Of a DNA stretch of 64,000 nt, positions 43,788 to 55,531 are shown one piece after another. The stretch lies in assembly GCA_027605045.1 (NCBI GenBank), contig JAQFWX010000049.1:217779-281778 (forward strand), read 5' to 3'. A program made the position numbers and the translations under genes. Under the pieces are notes generated by a model. It made no database searches, had not been told where the DNA came from, and saw only the letters and a program-made list of their open reading frames with translations. Origin of the DNA: Phallus indusiatus (Eukaryota > Basidiomycota > Agaricomycetes > Phallales > Phallaceae). Each line of letters opens with the position of its first letter. Position 1 is the stretch's first letter.

Positions 43788-45826
43788 TTATGTTACACCC
43801 TCTACTTCAATATCATCATCCCCATCACCCTTATCTTCCCCTCCACCCCGACCTCTGCCTCGCCCAGAACGAGAGCCTCTCGGGCGCCCCGGTCGACCTC
43901 TACCACGCTTCCTCCCCGTTTCAGTCTTCACCGGCTCTTCATTCACGTCTTCTTTATCAACATCAATAACAGCTTGCTTTTGCGCTGTCGCAGAATTTCT
44001 ACTCGACGTAGCTTGATTTGTCCTTTTGCGCCTTGAGCTTGAGCCACCACCACCATCACCTGTCCCTGCACCTCCTGCTGCACCTCCCCTTCGTCTTCCA
44101 GCACGACCCGAAGTAGTAGCAGTAGCTTTCTTAGTCGGGGTTGTAAACTCTTCGTCATCCTTCTCGACATCATCTTCAGAATCAAAATATTCATTTCGCG
44201 CATCATGAGGATCCGACCGTCTTTCACCGCTCCCACCAGTCCCTAGTTCTTCTTCATCCAACTCATCCCAATTTAGTTCTTCTTCTTCCAACCAGGTAGC
44301 CAAATTCGGCGGAAACTCCTGCATTTGCACACTCGGAGCCCCCTGCAGATACCGCAGTTTATCGAGAACGCTAGCCGATATTTTCTGCAGCGACGCAGGA
44401 GTATTTTGATTCTCTACTTTTGTAACAATTTTGGGGTGCAGTTTATAATCCGGTGAAAAGAATGAGTCGTAAGGTGTCATTGGTAATTCGTCAGGAATGG
44501 TCGCTCCGACGAGAATTGATGTTTCGTATGTCCAGCAGCGACTGACGTTGTGAATTGTGTATCCACCTCCACCAAGAATGAGCAACGGCAAATTAAATTT
44601 TTTGACGAAATTGACGCATTCCCCATGTGCAGCGATAGACAAATTAAACGCTCCTAGCCGATCGCACCCCAATGAGTCAGCGCCACACTGTAAAACGATA
44701 GAAGTAGGTCTGAACTTTTGGACCGTCTCGTTGATAATAGTTTTAAAAAGATCAAGGTAAGACTGGTCGTCAATCCCGTCTTCAAGGGGAATGTTGAGAC
44801 AAAAATGTTTACCGATGCCGTTACCGTTATCGTTCAGTCTTCCAGTGCCTGGGAAAAAGTCGCCGTTGTATTTGTGAAATGAGACGGTCATGACGCGATT
44901 TGATTGCCAGAAGGCGAGTTCGACGCCGTCTCCGTGGTGAATGTCTATATCGATATAAAGAACCCGAGGATGATATCTAGAGAACGTCATTAATTTTAAC
45001 AAGACGTTCGTGTAATAAAAAAATCCTTTAATTTCCCAATCACCTCAGCAATTCTAATATGGCCAAAACGATATCGTTAACATAACAAAACCCGCTTGCT
45101 TCGCCACGTTTGGCATGATGTAGCCCACCAGACCAATTTATGGCGATGTCGGTGTTGCCTTGAGCAAGTTTTCTCGCTCCGGCAAGTGAAGCTCCAGCAT
45201 ACTGTCGACAAAAGTCGTACATCTCCGCAAATATAGGACAGTCCTCAACACAATTGAACTGCTCGACGAGATCTCTTAGTTCCTCTTCGTTTCCTGGTGC
45301 GACTCTAAAGACAAACAAACAAACAAAAAACACATAAAGAATGATAAATATGAGTGTGAGGACAAATTGATTCACATACCTTGAGAGGAATTCAATGTAA
45401 TCTGCATCGTGATAGCCAATCAACTCTTCCCCTGTGGCAGCACGAGGACTATAAAAGTAATCAATGTGTTTGTGAAGACCATAACCAAGCACTAATGCAT
45501 TGGTCAATGTAAGCCGGTGAGGCTTCATAGGATGAAGTTCCTATGCGAGATGTGTCAAAACGACGTTTACTCGGGGAAAACCAGAGACCCCTAACGTACG
45601 CCATAATGGTATTCCCCACCATTTTTCGGAAAATAATATGAAACCACTGGTCGGGAGTGTGGCTTTCATCGGATTAAAAAATCCAGAATTAGTATTTGAA
45701 TAAGACAAAGGAAAGGAAAGAACCTACATTAACGTGTTCCGAGATAGGTTGCGCAATTCCGGAGCTTTCTGAGTCCAAGAAATGCGGTTTCGAAGAAAAT
45801 GTAACGCTTCGAGGTCCTCGAACCAT
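43788..45826 (-). CDS. HOS2: Class I histone deacetylase (HOS2/HDAC3 type) with AT-hook-like tail
   Basis: This is a zinc-dependent lysine deacetylase acting in chromatin complexes. The model starts at ATG 45826 ([18 protein letters not shown]); [14 protein letters not shown] and [20 protein letters not shown] follow over two introns. The catalytic core is complete: [20 protein letters not shown] (the tandem His), [16 protein letters not shown] (Asp-x-His zinc ligands), [17 protein letters not shown] (Asp ligand), and [17 protein letters not shown] (transition-state Tyr). The last exon (43788-45002) adds about 150 residues after the core: an acidic [15 protein letters not shown] run, a Ser/Gly/Arg-rich linker, then [20 protein letters not shown], which contains GRP cores like AT-hooks, and a final acidic patch. 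Assignment to HOS2 rather than RPD3 rests on the [14 protein letters not shown] and [10 protein letters not shown] wording. Confidence 0.9.
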
Positions 45827-46246
45827 CGACTTGAATTATGAGTAAAACACCCGTTAAAAAGACCTGTGTGATGAATCAATCGATCAAAATTTGGTTTGTA
45901 AGGTGAGGTAATAAAATAGCAACTTGCTAATTGAATAAGCCTTGACTGAGACTTGGAAATAGTAATACAACCTGGAGTCGTTTCGTACCAAGAGTAAAAG
46001 GTTCCAGCAGATTTGATGAGGTAATTCAGATTATTTTTTTATGAACCAGAGAGCTCATTTAAATGCTTGAATGACAGGAATAATTAACCAGTCCAAAGTT
46101 CAGAGTTCAACATTGAAACAATGCGGAGTTTGAAGTCGAGACTCGGACGTCTTGGACAGTTATGGAGTCCAAATTTGCGAAATTTCCGATTTTTGCTAAA
46201 TTAAATACAACATGCATCTACTATAACATGAACAATAATTAAAAAA
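45827..46246. other. Intergenic region upstream of the deacetylase gene
   Basis: 420 bp between two genes on the minus strand (PER1 stop and HDAC start). It presumably holds the HDAC promoter and the PER1 3' end. Nothing else seen. Confidence 0.4.
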
Positions 46247-47328
46247 TCAAAGCTTTTCTAATCGCCATCCCTCGTCGAGGGCATCGTTGATTAAAAAAGA
46301 CCACCAGAACAAAACAATAGGCGATGTCGACAGGTGCCACAGAGCATGAGCATCAATTATCCGACTCCAAGGAGGAAAGTCAAAAAGCTCTAGCGCTGTG
46401 GCAGCAGTAGTAAGAATGGCAAATAGTCCTGCCTTGTATGCAAATTTGGGTTTGTAACCTCGTGGTCTGTAAGGAAACGGACGGGTCCAAAATGGTCCGG
46501 TGTAGGTGATCCATAATAGGTTGTGTACAATTCCAAGGACGAGATTAGCAGCCATGTTATACGAGTAGTCGAAACGTGGGGAGAGACTGAGGTACAGAAC
46601 ATGTATAATGTAGATCGTGATGCAAAATGTTGTCCAGAGAAAGCGTTTTTGAGATTTTGTAGACTTAACAGAGCGGGACAGTGAGTTCGATGCTGGGTAT
46701 AGATGGAACAAACGAATGACTGTATAATATAAGGAGTAAAGTATAGCCAAACCGGCGGAAAAGTAATCTAATTTTTCGGTGATGGACAGATCTAGCAAAA
46801 AGATAATAAAACCTCATATGAACCACAGAATAACTCGAAAGACTAAGAGACGATTTGTTTACCTCGAGTGTGGAAAACAGCCGACCATATCCATGCATTG
46901 ATATTGACAATTCCCCAGCCCAAATAGTAAGGTCGCATAGGATGAGATTTTGGAATGACACGAGAAGCCCTGTTGAAGCCTTGGAGGTGTCCCATGAGAT
47001 TGAGGATCGAGAAAAGCACAGAAGCAGGCTCCTGCATGCCTGCAAGTCGCCAGAAAGGCCATTTCCCATAGTATTGGTGTATTTTTTCATGAGATAAGAT
47101 AGCCTGGTCTGTGATGCTGTGCATGCAGCTATATTTGCAGTCGTCTGCGCATGTCCATCGTGTGAGCCGAAGGGCCAGCGGTAGCATAATTGGGTCCGCA
47201 GATATTTTGCATTTATCTTGCTCACATTGGTCTACACAAGATATAAATTCAGGAGATCTGTCGCCAGACGACGAGAACACGGCCAAAGGGAGTAAAAAGG
47301 CAAATGGTAGAAGAATGAAATATCGCAT
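46247..47328 (-). CDS. PER1: GPI-anchor lipid remodelling protein Per1/PGAP3
   Basis: This ER membrane hydrolase of the CREST superfamily removes the unsaturated sn-2 acyl chain from the inositol phospholipid of GPI-anchored proteins. Two exons are joined in phase: 47328 to about 46862, and about 46795 to 46247. It has an N-terminal signal peptide (RYFILLPFAFLLPLAVFSSS) and a luminal Cys-rich segment (CVDQCEQDKC, TCADDCKYSCM). Then EKIHQYYGKWPFWRLAGMQE and about seven membrane spans carry INAWIWSAVFHTRD (conserved His and Asp), EKLDYFSAG and IDAHALWHLSTSPIVLFWW (second conserved Asp and His). It ends NDALDEGWRLEKL. Length and motif set are complete. Confidence 0.93.
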
Positions 47329-49301
47329 TACCTAAGCGTTATTTGGCGGACCGCTGCTTCTCGGCCTGGAGGCTCGCATCCGACGCAACCAAGGTTTAAC
47401 GAAGGTCGCACGGCCAAAATTCTCTATTTTTTCTCTCTGAAAGTCATATGACAACTGTTTCGGAAAGGCACGTGGAAATATATTCTCTCAAAATGCACAA
47501 AACCTAGAAAGAAAACTCGATTCCGTAAATGATGACAAAAAGCGTTTCAGCTGTTTTCGTGCCCGGTTCGTCTTCAAGCTTTCTGGCAAATCGTAGACCA
47601 ACAATTTCATTTTTTAATCCTACGGCTCCGACCCCTCAGAACCTTGAACGAAAATTATAATTGCCACCCGATTTTCTCCATAATTTCTTTTCTCGAGGAA
47701 AGAACATCTGTCGTCTGTAAATTGGTTTTCCAGTCTAAATGGATTACAAACTCGCTCAGTCTCTGTTCGGTATAATATCGTATCTTGCAAGGCCTCTTGG
47801 ATCCTCACATCAATCAAGTTAGTAATAAAATGGCTTAGTAACTGTTATTTATATCGATATTACCTATCTTGGGTCGTCTGAGAAGGTGCGTCTCCTCATA
47901 TCTTCTAAAAAAAGCTCTGTTTCGAAGTCAACTATACTCTAGCCATTACAGGAAACAGAGATCAGCTGATCTTTTTCTTGTTTTCTCTCTCTAGTGCTTC
48001 GGAAAGGGCCGAAATAAACGTCACTATACAACCAGTGACTCTGGTCTGTGAAAGCGGGAAATAGTTTTGAGAGAAGTTCTTCCTTTGTTCATTTCCGGTG
48101 TAAAGTAACGTTTCCTCCTGTTATGATGTTCTCGCTGACTCGCGGAAATCTCGGTGGTAATTAGTCGAGACATCAAAGCAAGAGTGCTTCTTTCCCCCTT
48201 TGTCGCCCGATACCCAAGCCCAGCGGAACCTGTCAACAAAATTGCCCAGTGTTCGACGACAATAACTATTACCCGACAACCAGATGTACTCTTAAAGCGG
48301 TTTAAATGATCTCGTGAGTATGCTTCGCGAATTTTCACCCCTATCCGTCGATTTGGACTAAATTACAGTGATATCTTGCACTATTAAATTGGCTTTTCTT
48401 CGAATAGCAGATCGTTCTGTTGTTGATGACACAACGGATGGCCACGGTCTTCTTTCTTCGCTTGGCAAGTTATAACTACTTCATTTGCAAGTTTAATTTA
48501 AATTTAAATCAAGGTTGAATTTGTGTGAAAAAAGATACAGACTTTTCGTAAACATTGCCACTGCGATCTCTCAGAGACGCGCCCAACCTTGATACGCACG
48601 AACACCAGTCTCGTATTTATTTCTCGATCTGTCATAGTATGGTGCATTTTAACTGTCATTGACTTTGTTCTTCTTTTACTCTAGTTAGCTGAGCAATTAG
48701 GAAAATTCCGATACCTTCTCCTACCTCAACTGGTCTTACAATCGCACCTCTGGAAGAACGGAACTGCCCCGTGCGCTATCTGAATTCCTGGTTTGCAGCA
48801 GCATATGCTCAGTCACAAATAATAGCTCGGTTGATTTTATGTCCTTTTCAGTTAAAAGCCGGAGATCGAATTGACAACCAGATTTTAGATCATCGGAGGT
48901 GTTTTGGCTCTTGATGGATTTCACTATTCTCAGATTTCTTCGAGCAAGCATAAAAACTTTGTTTCTCGTTTTTCCCCACGGCAATTCGCACAAATGAGCA
49001 GCAAGGAACTTTATATGGAAATTTGAAATAACAATTATCGAACAAATTGATATATTAGCTGCACGTACCCATATCTAAACTCCGTTTCTATATATTGTCT
49101 AGTACCAAATGTCGACATGTTTGATAGATGAGGATGCCCTCAGGCCTCAGCATCGACCGACTACTGCATATGTAACAGACTTCTGCATGAAGAGCATTAA
49201 GAATATATATATATGTATTATGAAATGATGTGGGTACTATAAATTTAGTCCTTGCTTTCTATGTAGATGAATAATATAACATATAACATCCCGATGCGAA
49301 A
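47329..49301. other. Two-kilobase region without recognisable gene
   Basis: Both strands have only short frames (for example minus-strand 48024-48338 and 48736-48993) with no family resemblance, and I could not join any by splice sites. It is notably long for this compact neighbourhood. Pyrimidine-rich tracts and a TA run (about 49205-49222) are present. It could hold a noncoding transcript, a fast-evolving gene, or the promoter of PER1 with flanking relic DNA. Confidence 0.35.
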
Positions 49302-50121
49302 TCAGCGACGTCTCTTCCCCTCCGCCAATAAAAAGCTCACTGAAAAAAAAATCGAAATCAGCCCCTCAAAGAACATCGAAACCTGCGCTTAATCGAATAT
49401 GCATACCTATCAGTTGATCCATTGATGGACCAAGTTCTTGATTTACTTCTATATAGGGTCTGGCTGACATCCGGAGGACCCCCAAATGCCGGTGGTGTCT
49501 ATAGTATTTCTACAAGAAGTGAATTTAGAAACAGTTGAGACAAATCAACAATAAATGTAGTAATCGACGTACTACGGCTGGTGCTTTATCCGGATCATCA
49601 ATTAAAACCAACTTAATGATGTTTTCATGCATGAGCTTCTTTGGAAAGGGATCTTGAGAAAACACCTTACCTCTATCGTACCATTAGATTCTTGCCATCG
49701 GTACCGAGTTCCTTCCTGGCTTGTGAATTTTCCTAAACTGAAGTAAAAGAATTAGTGTAACTTATTCTGTTTAATTATAATAAAGTGCGCTAAAAGCATA
49801 CGAATTTTTAGATGCATTATCCCCCAGTCCCAAAAATGAATCCGGCGAGATAGGTGCCGTGTCAGGTTTTTCGGGATCTATAAACTTCAATCCAGTATAC
49901 GGAGCGTCTCGACTATCTTCGTCTTTCAGTAATTCCACCTTGGGAATCATCTTCCCACTTTCTGAGTCCAGTCTATTGATTTTAGTGGTATTTGATTCCC
50001 AAAAACGACTGACAATCTCGTAGTAGTATTCATCATTATCCGTGGCTACCGTCACGTTCCGAAGAGACGTTGTCGTGAACGTCAATTTTAAGGGCTGTGG
50101 AGGTTTGGCGGGAGGTGGCAT
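49302..50121 (-). CDS. DUF6593-family protein
   Basis: This small protein of a family widespread in agaricomycetes has no known activity. It starts at ATG 50121 with MPPPAKPPQPLKLTFTTTSL followed by RNVTVATDNDEYYYEIVSRF, matching the family's opening beta strands (a variable x-N-x-x... strand, then a Y-E/K-I/T strand). Later come LGKFTSQEGTRYRWQESNGT (the characteristic Y-x-W), a Lys/Val-rich linker, RYYRHHRHLGVLRMSARPYI, and the closing helix QLIVSFLLAEGKRRR, stopping at 49302-49304. Exons are split by 50-65-nt introns. The fold is probably a beta-barrel like phospholipid scramblase/tubby relatives, but that is inference. Confidence 0.72.
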
Positions 50122-51767
50122 TTGTAATTAGACTATAAGAAGCGATAGATGGGGAGAGAAGTTCACTCTCAGCGTGCTGAAGAAACGAGTGTCAAAGATG
50201 TCAAGCCAGAAAATGTTGACCCCCCTGTGGGTATATATATATGTACTGCGGCACAGACTCGACAGAAATGAACGCTGAGGCTATGTTGCTCCATAATACG
50301 CGGCGGCCCATAAGGTACAAAGCGAGCATTGAGGGTTTGATGATCTCGAACGGCAGAAGCATAATTGGCCGATTTGACCGTGCGGTATAACTGCAGTCCC
50401 GGCATATGTACCATGTTCAATGCTTTATGAAGCAGCACCCGGCTAACAATTGGGCAGATCCGAGTACAGGCCTATGTTTGAAAGGGCCACAATAGTCGCA
50501 TCGTAATCTAATTGTTCGGTGTCTTCTGTTTTTAATTAATATCGTTGAAAAGCTTGGCATCTTTGAGCAACAGCATAGTAATGCCTTGAGAGATGCTCAA
50601 CCACGGCCGATGACGGAGGATCGACTTTGCTTAAAGGCTTGATGCTGGGAAGCGCCACAAAAAGCGATGTTCTAAGTGGAACGGGAGAGCGCCAAGTTGA
50701 GACTGATAATACGTTTCGCTTGTTATCACAACAAGTCAAACGAGAAAAGCTCCTTGATTATCTTCGATATTCGGGAGGTATAGAAAACGGCTCTGATTCG
50801 ATTGGAGATATGATGCTGGGCTGTGAAACACTCGTTGTGCCGGAAGTCGACTGAAGCGGATCTGTATGTGTAAGCTTTACCGATACGTACAGGTCGGACC
50901 AAACATACACAGCAACCGGTGCGGACTAAATGCACCGTAGGGATAGAACCTGTTGGTACGAAGTGTCTATGACATGAGTAAGAGTTATCCCGATCATTCT
51001 TCGAAATCGGATGGTCATGGAGCCGATGGAGAGTGGGCGTTGGAAGGCACAATCGGGAAGAGGTAAAACAATTCCCTTGACTCGGACAAAGACCTTGCAA
51101 TTGGCATACAGAGGAACACAATTGACTTCTGTGCTTTTGTTATCCTGCTTTCAGAATATGGAAATAGGTGGAATGAATGAAAGTAAGTCAAGTGGACGCG
51201 GGCTAATGAAGATGGACTCCCAGGCGAACGGGCGCATTAGAAGGGACGACTCGGAATTACCACCACGAAGAAAGTATGATTAGAAAAGGGAACATCCCAG
51301 CACGAGGATTACAAAAATCTGTCAAAAAAGAGAGACTTGTTCGCGAAAACACAGCAGCAGCGCTTTTGTCGAGGTTGACGTATTGTTGCGCTGCTCTCCA
51401 TTGCAGGCTACACCGATCAAAAACGTCCATTGCCATTAGTTATTAGGATCTACATCTCCTAGAAAGATTTTCTTGGCCAAGATTCCCAAGTTCGTTCCTC
51501 GCATTCAACCGGATATTTTAGTTCGCGTTTAGACCGTCTCCTGCACCGGTTATACATGTCTCGCCAGTTTTATCGCACCGAGTGACTTGAAGTCGTAATG
51601 AGCATTGCAATTCGCCACGTTAGTTCAGGAACGAAGAGGGCAATGTGGCCTGCACATATATTTTGAAGAGTCACTGTGAAAGGCGTGACAATTTGGCGGG
51701 ATTACGGAATCGTCACTCCCTGCCATAGGCGCTTACTTCCTTCGAGGTCACCGCCGGCTCAAAGAAA
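50122..51767. other. Intergenic region, no gene recognised
   Basis: This 1.6-kb region lies between two divergent genes. The longest frames (minus 50726-51121, plus 51011-51283) have no motif, and they overlap each other on opposite strands. A TA dinucleotide run lies near 50233. The PRPP synthetase promoter should lie in its right end. Confidence 0.35.
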
Positions 51768-53279
51768 ATGGTGCATGGCAATAATATCAAATTATTAGCA
51801 GGTGAGGTAGATATCATACTTACAACTTTTATGTGCTCATGAGTTTTTAGGAAATAGTCATCCTACTCTTGCGCAAGCCGTAGCTGAGCGGTGGGCACAA
51901 CATACCGTTAGCTTTCTTGTCATGCACTGAATAGGATTCTTGACTTTGTGTTTTTTTCTCGACTTGATTGTTTCACAGACTTGGCGTGCCGTTGACCCCA
52001 ACAGTTGTCAGAAACTTCTCAAATGGCGAAGTCAACGTTAAAATCACGGAATCCGTCCGTGACTCCGACGTTTTCGTCATCCAGTCCGGATGCGGAGACG
52101 TCAACGATAGTCTTATGGAACTTCTAATTATAATATCGGCCTGCAAGACTGCCTCAGCTAGAAGAATAACCGCTGTTATCCCATGCTATCCTTATGCTCG
52201 TCAAGACAAGAAAGACCAAAGCAGAGCTCCAATTACAGCAAAACTCGTTGCGAATATGCTTGTTGTGGCAGGCTGTGACCACGTCATTACAATGGACCTT
52301 CACGCTGGGCAAATACAAGGATTCTTTGATATTCCCGTTGATAATCTATTTTCTGAGCCGATCATGTTGAGTTATATCAAGACACACATAGACGGCTGGC
52401 AAAAGGCTATCATTGTCAGTCCTGACGCAGGCGGTGCCAAAAGGTAAGTTCGTCTTAACGAGCTCTCAATCGACACCAACGTTACTGTCATTAGAGCAAC
52501 CACTCTTGCTGATAAACTTCATGTCGATTTCGCGCTGTTCCACCGAAAACGACGCTCAAAAGCATCTCCAGATGCTCCGGATCAAATGGAGTTATTGGTT
52601 GGAAATGTAAAGGATAAAGTAATGATTCTGGTCGAATTTTCTCTCCACTGTTATTTATTTGACGTTAGATTGCCATCTTAATTGATGACATGATCGACAC
52701 TGGAAACACGGTTACGCTGGCTACCCGGTCTCTGAAAGAGAATGGAGCAGCTGCCGTCTATGTTTTAGTCTCTCATGGTAGGATTGATCGGCCAAATTTG
52801 ACACTCAAGATACGCATTAAGGTTTTAAAAACAATCTAGGTCTTTTCGCTGAAGCCAATTTTGGCGCTCTGGCTTCACTACCAATCGAACGTCTAGTCGT
52901 ACGTATCTTGTCATTGGGCTTTTGAGTGCCGTTTTTACCCATCGTTGTCCAGGTGACTAACTCAATCCCACAACGACCACATCTATTCTGTTCGGACCTC
53001 ATGAATGGCGATGTACCTTTTGCCAGTGGCGTGAATGGATTGGGATCTGACGTTTCTGAGGCCTTCTCACATAGTACCTTCTCCAATGGTGAACTATCGA
53101 CCTCAACTACAAATTCGCCACAGAATTCAACGCCAAGCTCGCCTCATTTACATCCTTCCAAAGTATTCAAATCCAAGATGGTTATCTTAGACATCAGCAC
53201 GCTCATCGCTGAAAGTATTCGTCGCACTCACAACGGTGAAAGCATCAGCATGTTGTTTGGAGAGTGGAATTCTAATTAA
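51768..53279 (+). CDS. PRS: Ribose-phosphate pyrophosphokinase (PRPP synthetase)
   Basis: This enzyme makes 5-phosphoribosyl-1-pyrophosphate from ribose-5-phosphate and ATP, for purine, pyrimidine, His, Trp and NAD synthesis in the cytosol. It starts at ATG 51768 ([20 protein letters not shown]); then [40 protein letters not shown] (ATP site), [19 protein letters not shown] (family signature with divalent-cation residues), [11 protein letters not shown] and [13 protein letters not shown] (the PRPP-binding loop). It ends [20 protein letters not shown] Ser/Thr/Asn-rich insertion of about 60 residues (roughly 52996-53180) separates VVTNSIPQ from [14 protein letters not shown], at a place where several fungal Prs paralogues carry non-homologous insertions. 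Which of the yeast PRS1-5 it matches cannot be decided by eye. Confidence 0.9.
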
Positions 53280-53914
53280 AACGGGCCGGGTTGATTTCTT
53301 GATCTTGTAGCAATAATAGTCGTATGATTTTCAAAATAAAACAAGCCATATCACATCATTCAACAGCGGAAGTCACCTTGCGTCCCTTGTCACTTACGTC
53401 AAGTTTTAATATGTGGTATCTGATATATGATGGGGTAGCGGCGCGTGTACTTATATACATGAATGCATTGTCTCTCCTGCTTTCGGGTTCCAAAATGTTT
53501 TTTTTTCTTTTTTAGATGGCACTTGATAAAAGATGAAACGTATTTTTTTTAATAATTTAAAGGCGCTAAACATTACAATGAAAAAAAACTATGGTTGGCT
53601 CGCTGATACAGGACTATATATGAAACATTATGAAATGGTATCGAAGGGGAAAAAAAAAGAAAGCCTATATGAAATCGTCAATCTATGCTCGCTTGATGGG
53701 TAAGAGACAGGGTTCACAAATGTCTAAATCAAGTTTTTTGGGGCGTCCGGGGGACATGTGTCAACAAGCAACTCAGTTGCATGAGCGGCCTGCTCGTTGA
53801 CCGCAACCGTCCGTCTGAAAAGAAACAACTGAGAAAGGTGATGGCGCTTGTTCATTTGAAGGATTTACATGTTCACCGGATCCAGCTGATGAACTGTTGT
53901 TGTTATTGCCTTGG
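53280..53914. other. Intergenic region, AT-rich
   Basis: This is the 3' end region of PRS and of the convergent small secreted-protein gene. Several A or T homopolymers, no gene. If the alternative frame of the small secreted protein is used, its coding part extends into the right end (to about 53776). Confidence 0.4.
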
Positions 53915-54135
53915 CTATTGCCGTCTTGGTTCCCTCCGTCCTGGTTCTGACGGCTTAGGACAGTAAAACTGCTTGGACTTCTGGCCAGAATCAGGCTGGT
54001 GTCTAGCTTCTATGAACAACGCAGAATAGAAAGAGCGTATACCATGAACTAACCTGGTATTGGTGTCGCCTGAATCAAGACAGAGCCGAACGTCAAGACA
54101 GCAAGGAATAATGAGTAAAATGTTGAGCTGCGCAT
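53915..54135 (-). CDS. Small secreted protein, basic C-terminus (frame of exon 2 uncertain)
   Basis: ATG 54135 begins a strong signal peptide, MRSSTFYSLFLAVLTFGSVL followed by IQATPIP, in exon 54054-54135. A donor GTTAGT and an acceptor CATAG give a 44-nt intron (54010-54053). In the frame that follows, exon 2 reads EARHQPDSGQKSKQFYCPKP then SEPGRREPRRQ and stops at 53915-53917, giving about 58 residues. A different frame of exon 2 stays open much longer, to about 53776, and encodes an Asn/Gln/Ser-rich segment (NQDGGNQDGNSQGNNNNSSS); it would need a different splice phase. The region upstream is open in frame back to about 54531, so a longer product is also possible, although the signal peptide argues for the 54135 start. 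No family recognised. Confidence 0.5.
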
Positions 54136-55531
54136 ATTTAGAGACAGTGAGGATAAAGTGGGTGTTGTGTCGACTGAGGAGACGAGGGTATTGTTATGGA
54201 TATCATCGAAAAACTTATCGACTTTTATAGCCGCAAAACTAGTCGACCATTGGGTTTTGAAGCTTTGTCTGAGCTTTCGGCGTGTGGTGTCGTGAGTCTC
54301 GGCAAAAAAAAAAGGGCAATCACATCGGCAATCCAGTGAAATAGAGGTGGATATGGCGATTTTAGTGCCTTCCCAATTCCTCAAATAGGATTGGCGGGAA
54401 GTCTCCGAGACTACAGATGATGATATCGACTTCTTTGTCGAGAGTTGTGGGTAAGTTGGTTCCTGAGACCTGACGCCTGAGGTCGCAGTTATAATTTCGA
54501 ACAGCTTCTGAGTTTTGCCATTATTTTCCATGATGTCAGAATACGTTCTTCAGGTAAGTCAGTAGGCTCCAGCTAAGGCCCCGGTCGTAATCTGTTCCTC
54601 CTGAACAGATCTTCTAATCGGCCGCATCTCCCTCGTTTGTGATTCCGTAGGATATCTCGTCCCATGTCAAACTGGATTACGCGCTACCGTTTAACCGACG
54701 CCGGTGGCTTCAAAAGATCGACCTTAATAAGTCAAGACAAACATTTTTGATGATTATTTTTTTCATCCCCATTTTGAGAATATCATAAACTGCGGCTACT
54801 CCTCGTTCTCCATTTTCGCACCATATTTGATGGAAGTCATTTTGTAGGTGACGCCACATCTTCTATTACTTTTGCTTTCACATTTTCCACTAATATTTTG
54901 GAAAATTGAAACCTGATATTGAATCGCCATAATAGGTGTAGACTGCTCAAAGACCCCGCTTGGGCCGTCTAGTAGAATAACACCGTCAAGCGTTCGGTGC
55001 CACGTGCGTATAGTCCTAAACTAAACATTATTAGTTAGGAACAGAGCCTAGATGCGTCAATTATCTTTTAATCCTATTTATAAAGTATGTTGTCAAGAAC
55101 GCACCGAAGATGTTTGTCGCACTCTTAGGGCTCAAATTTGCGGATATTTACGTTTGTGAACAGTTTCCTGACGCTTCAAATTTAGAACTAAAGGCACCCC
55201 GTGTTGTTTCGAGAAGAATGCTGCAAATAAAATTAAACAAATTCGGGCACAGGTAACAGACCTATCCCTGGCGCTGAATTACTAACCGTAGGCTAAATTG
55301 ATGGGTCGCCTCACCTTCACTTCTTCCTGCAAACCATGTGGTTTTTCTTGACTGATCCCGGGACTTGGCTCTTCAAGTCTTCATTAGCCTAACGGCCAAG
55401 CAAAGTCCAGACAATGCTCGCCTAGATTCGAATTCTTTCAGGTATCCGCTGCATAGATGCGTCAGATGCGCGTGAATGATTGTGGGCCGTTGTTGCTATG
55501 ATGACGGTAAAAATGTGAAGGGTGAATAGTT
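54136..55531. other. Intergenic region, no gene recognised
   Basis: Short frames only, on both strands, apart from the in-frame extension of the small secreted-protein gene to about 54531. No repeats stood out. Confidence 0.35.

Noticed and set aside
46665..47225. Long minus-strand frame of about 186 codons overlapping PER1
   Set aside because: It is an alternative frame of the PER1 gene; the PER1 frame has the full family motif set.
49200..49225. TA-dinucleotide runs near 49.2 kb and 50.23 kb as regulatory sites
   Set aside because: They are short microsatellites without a gene-start context that would support a function.
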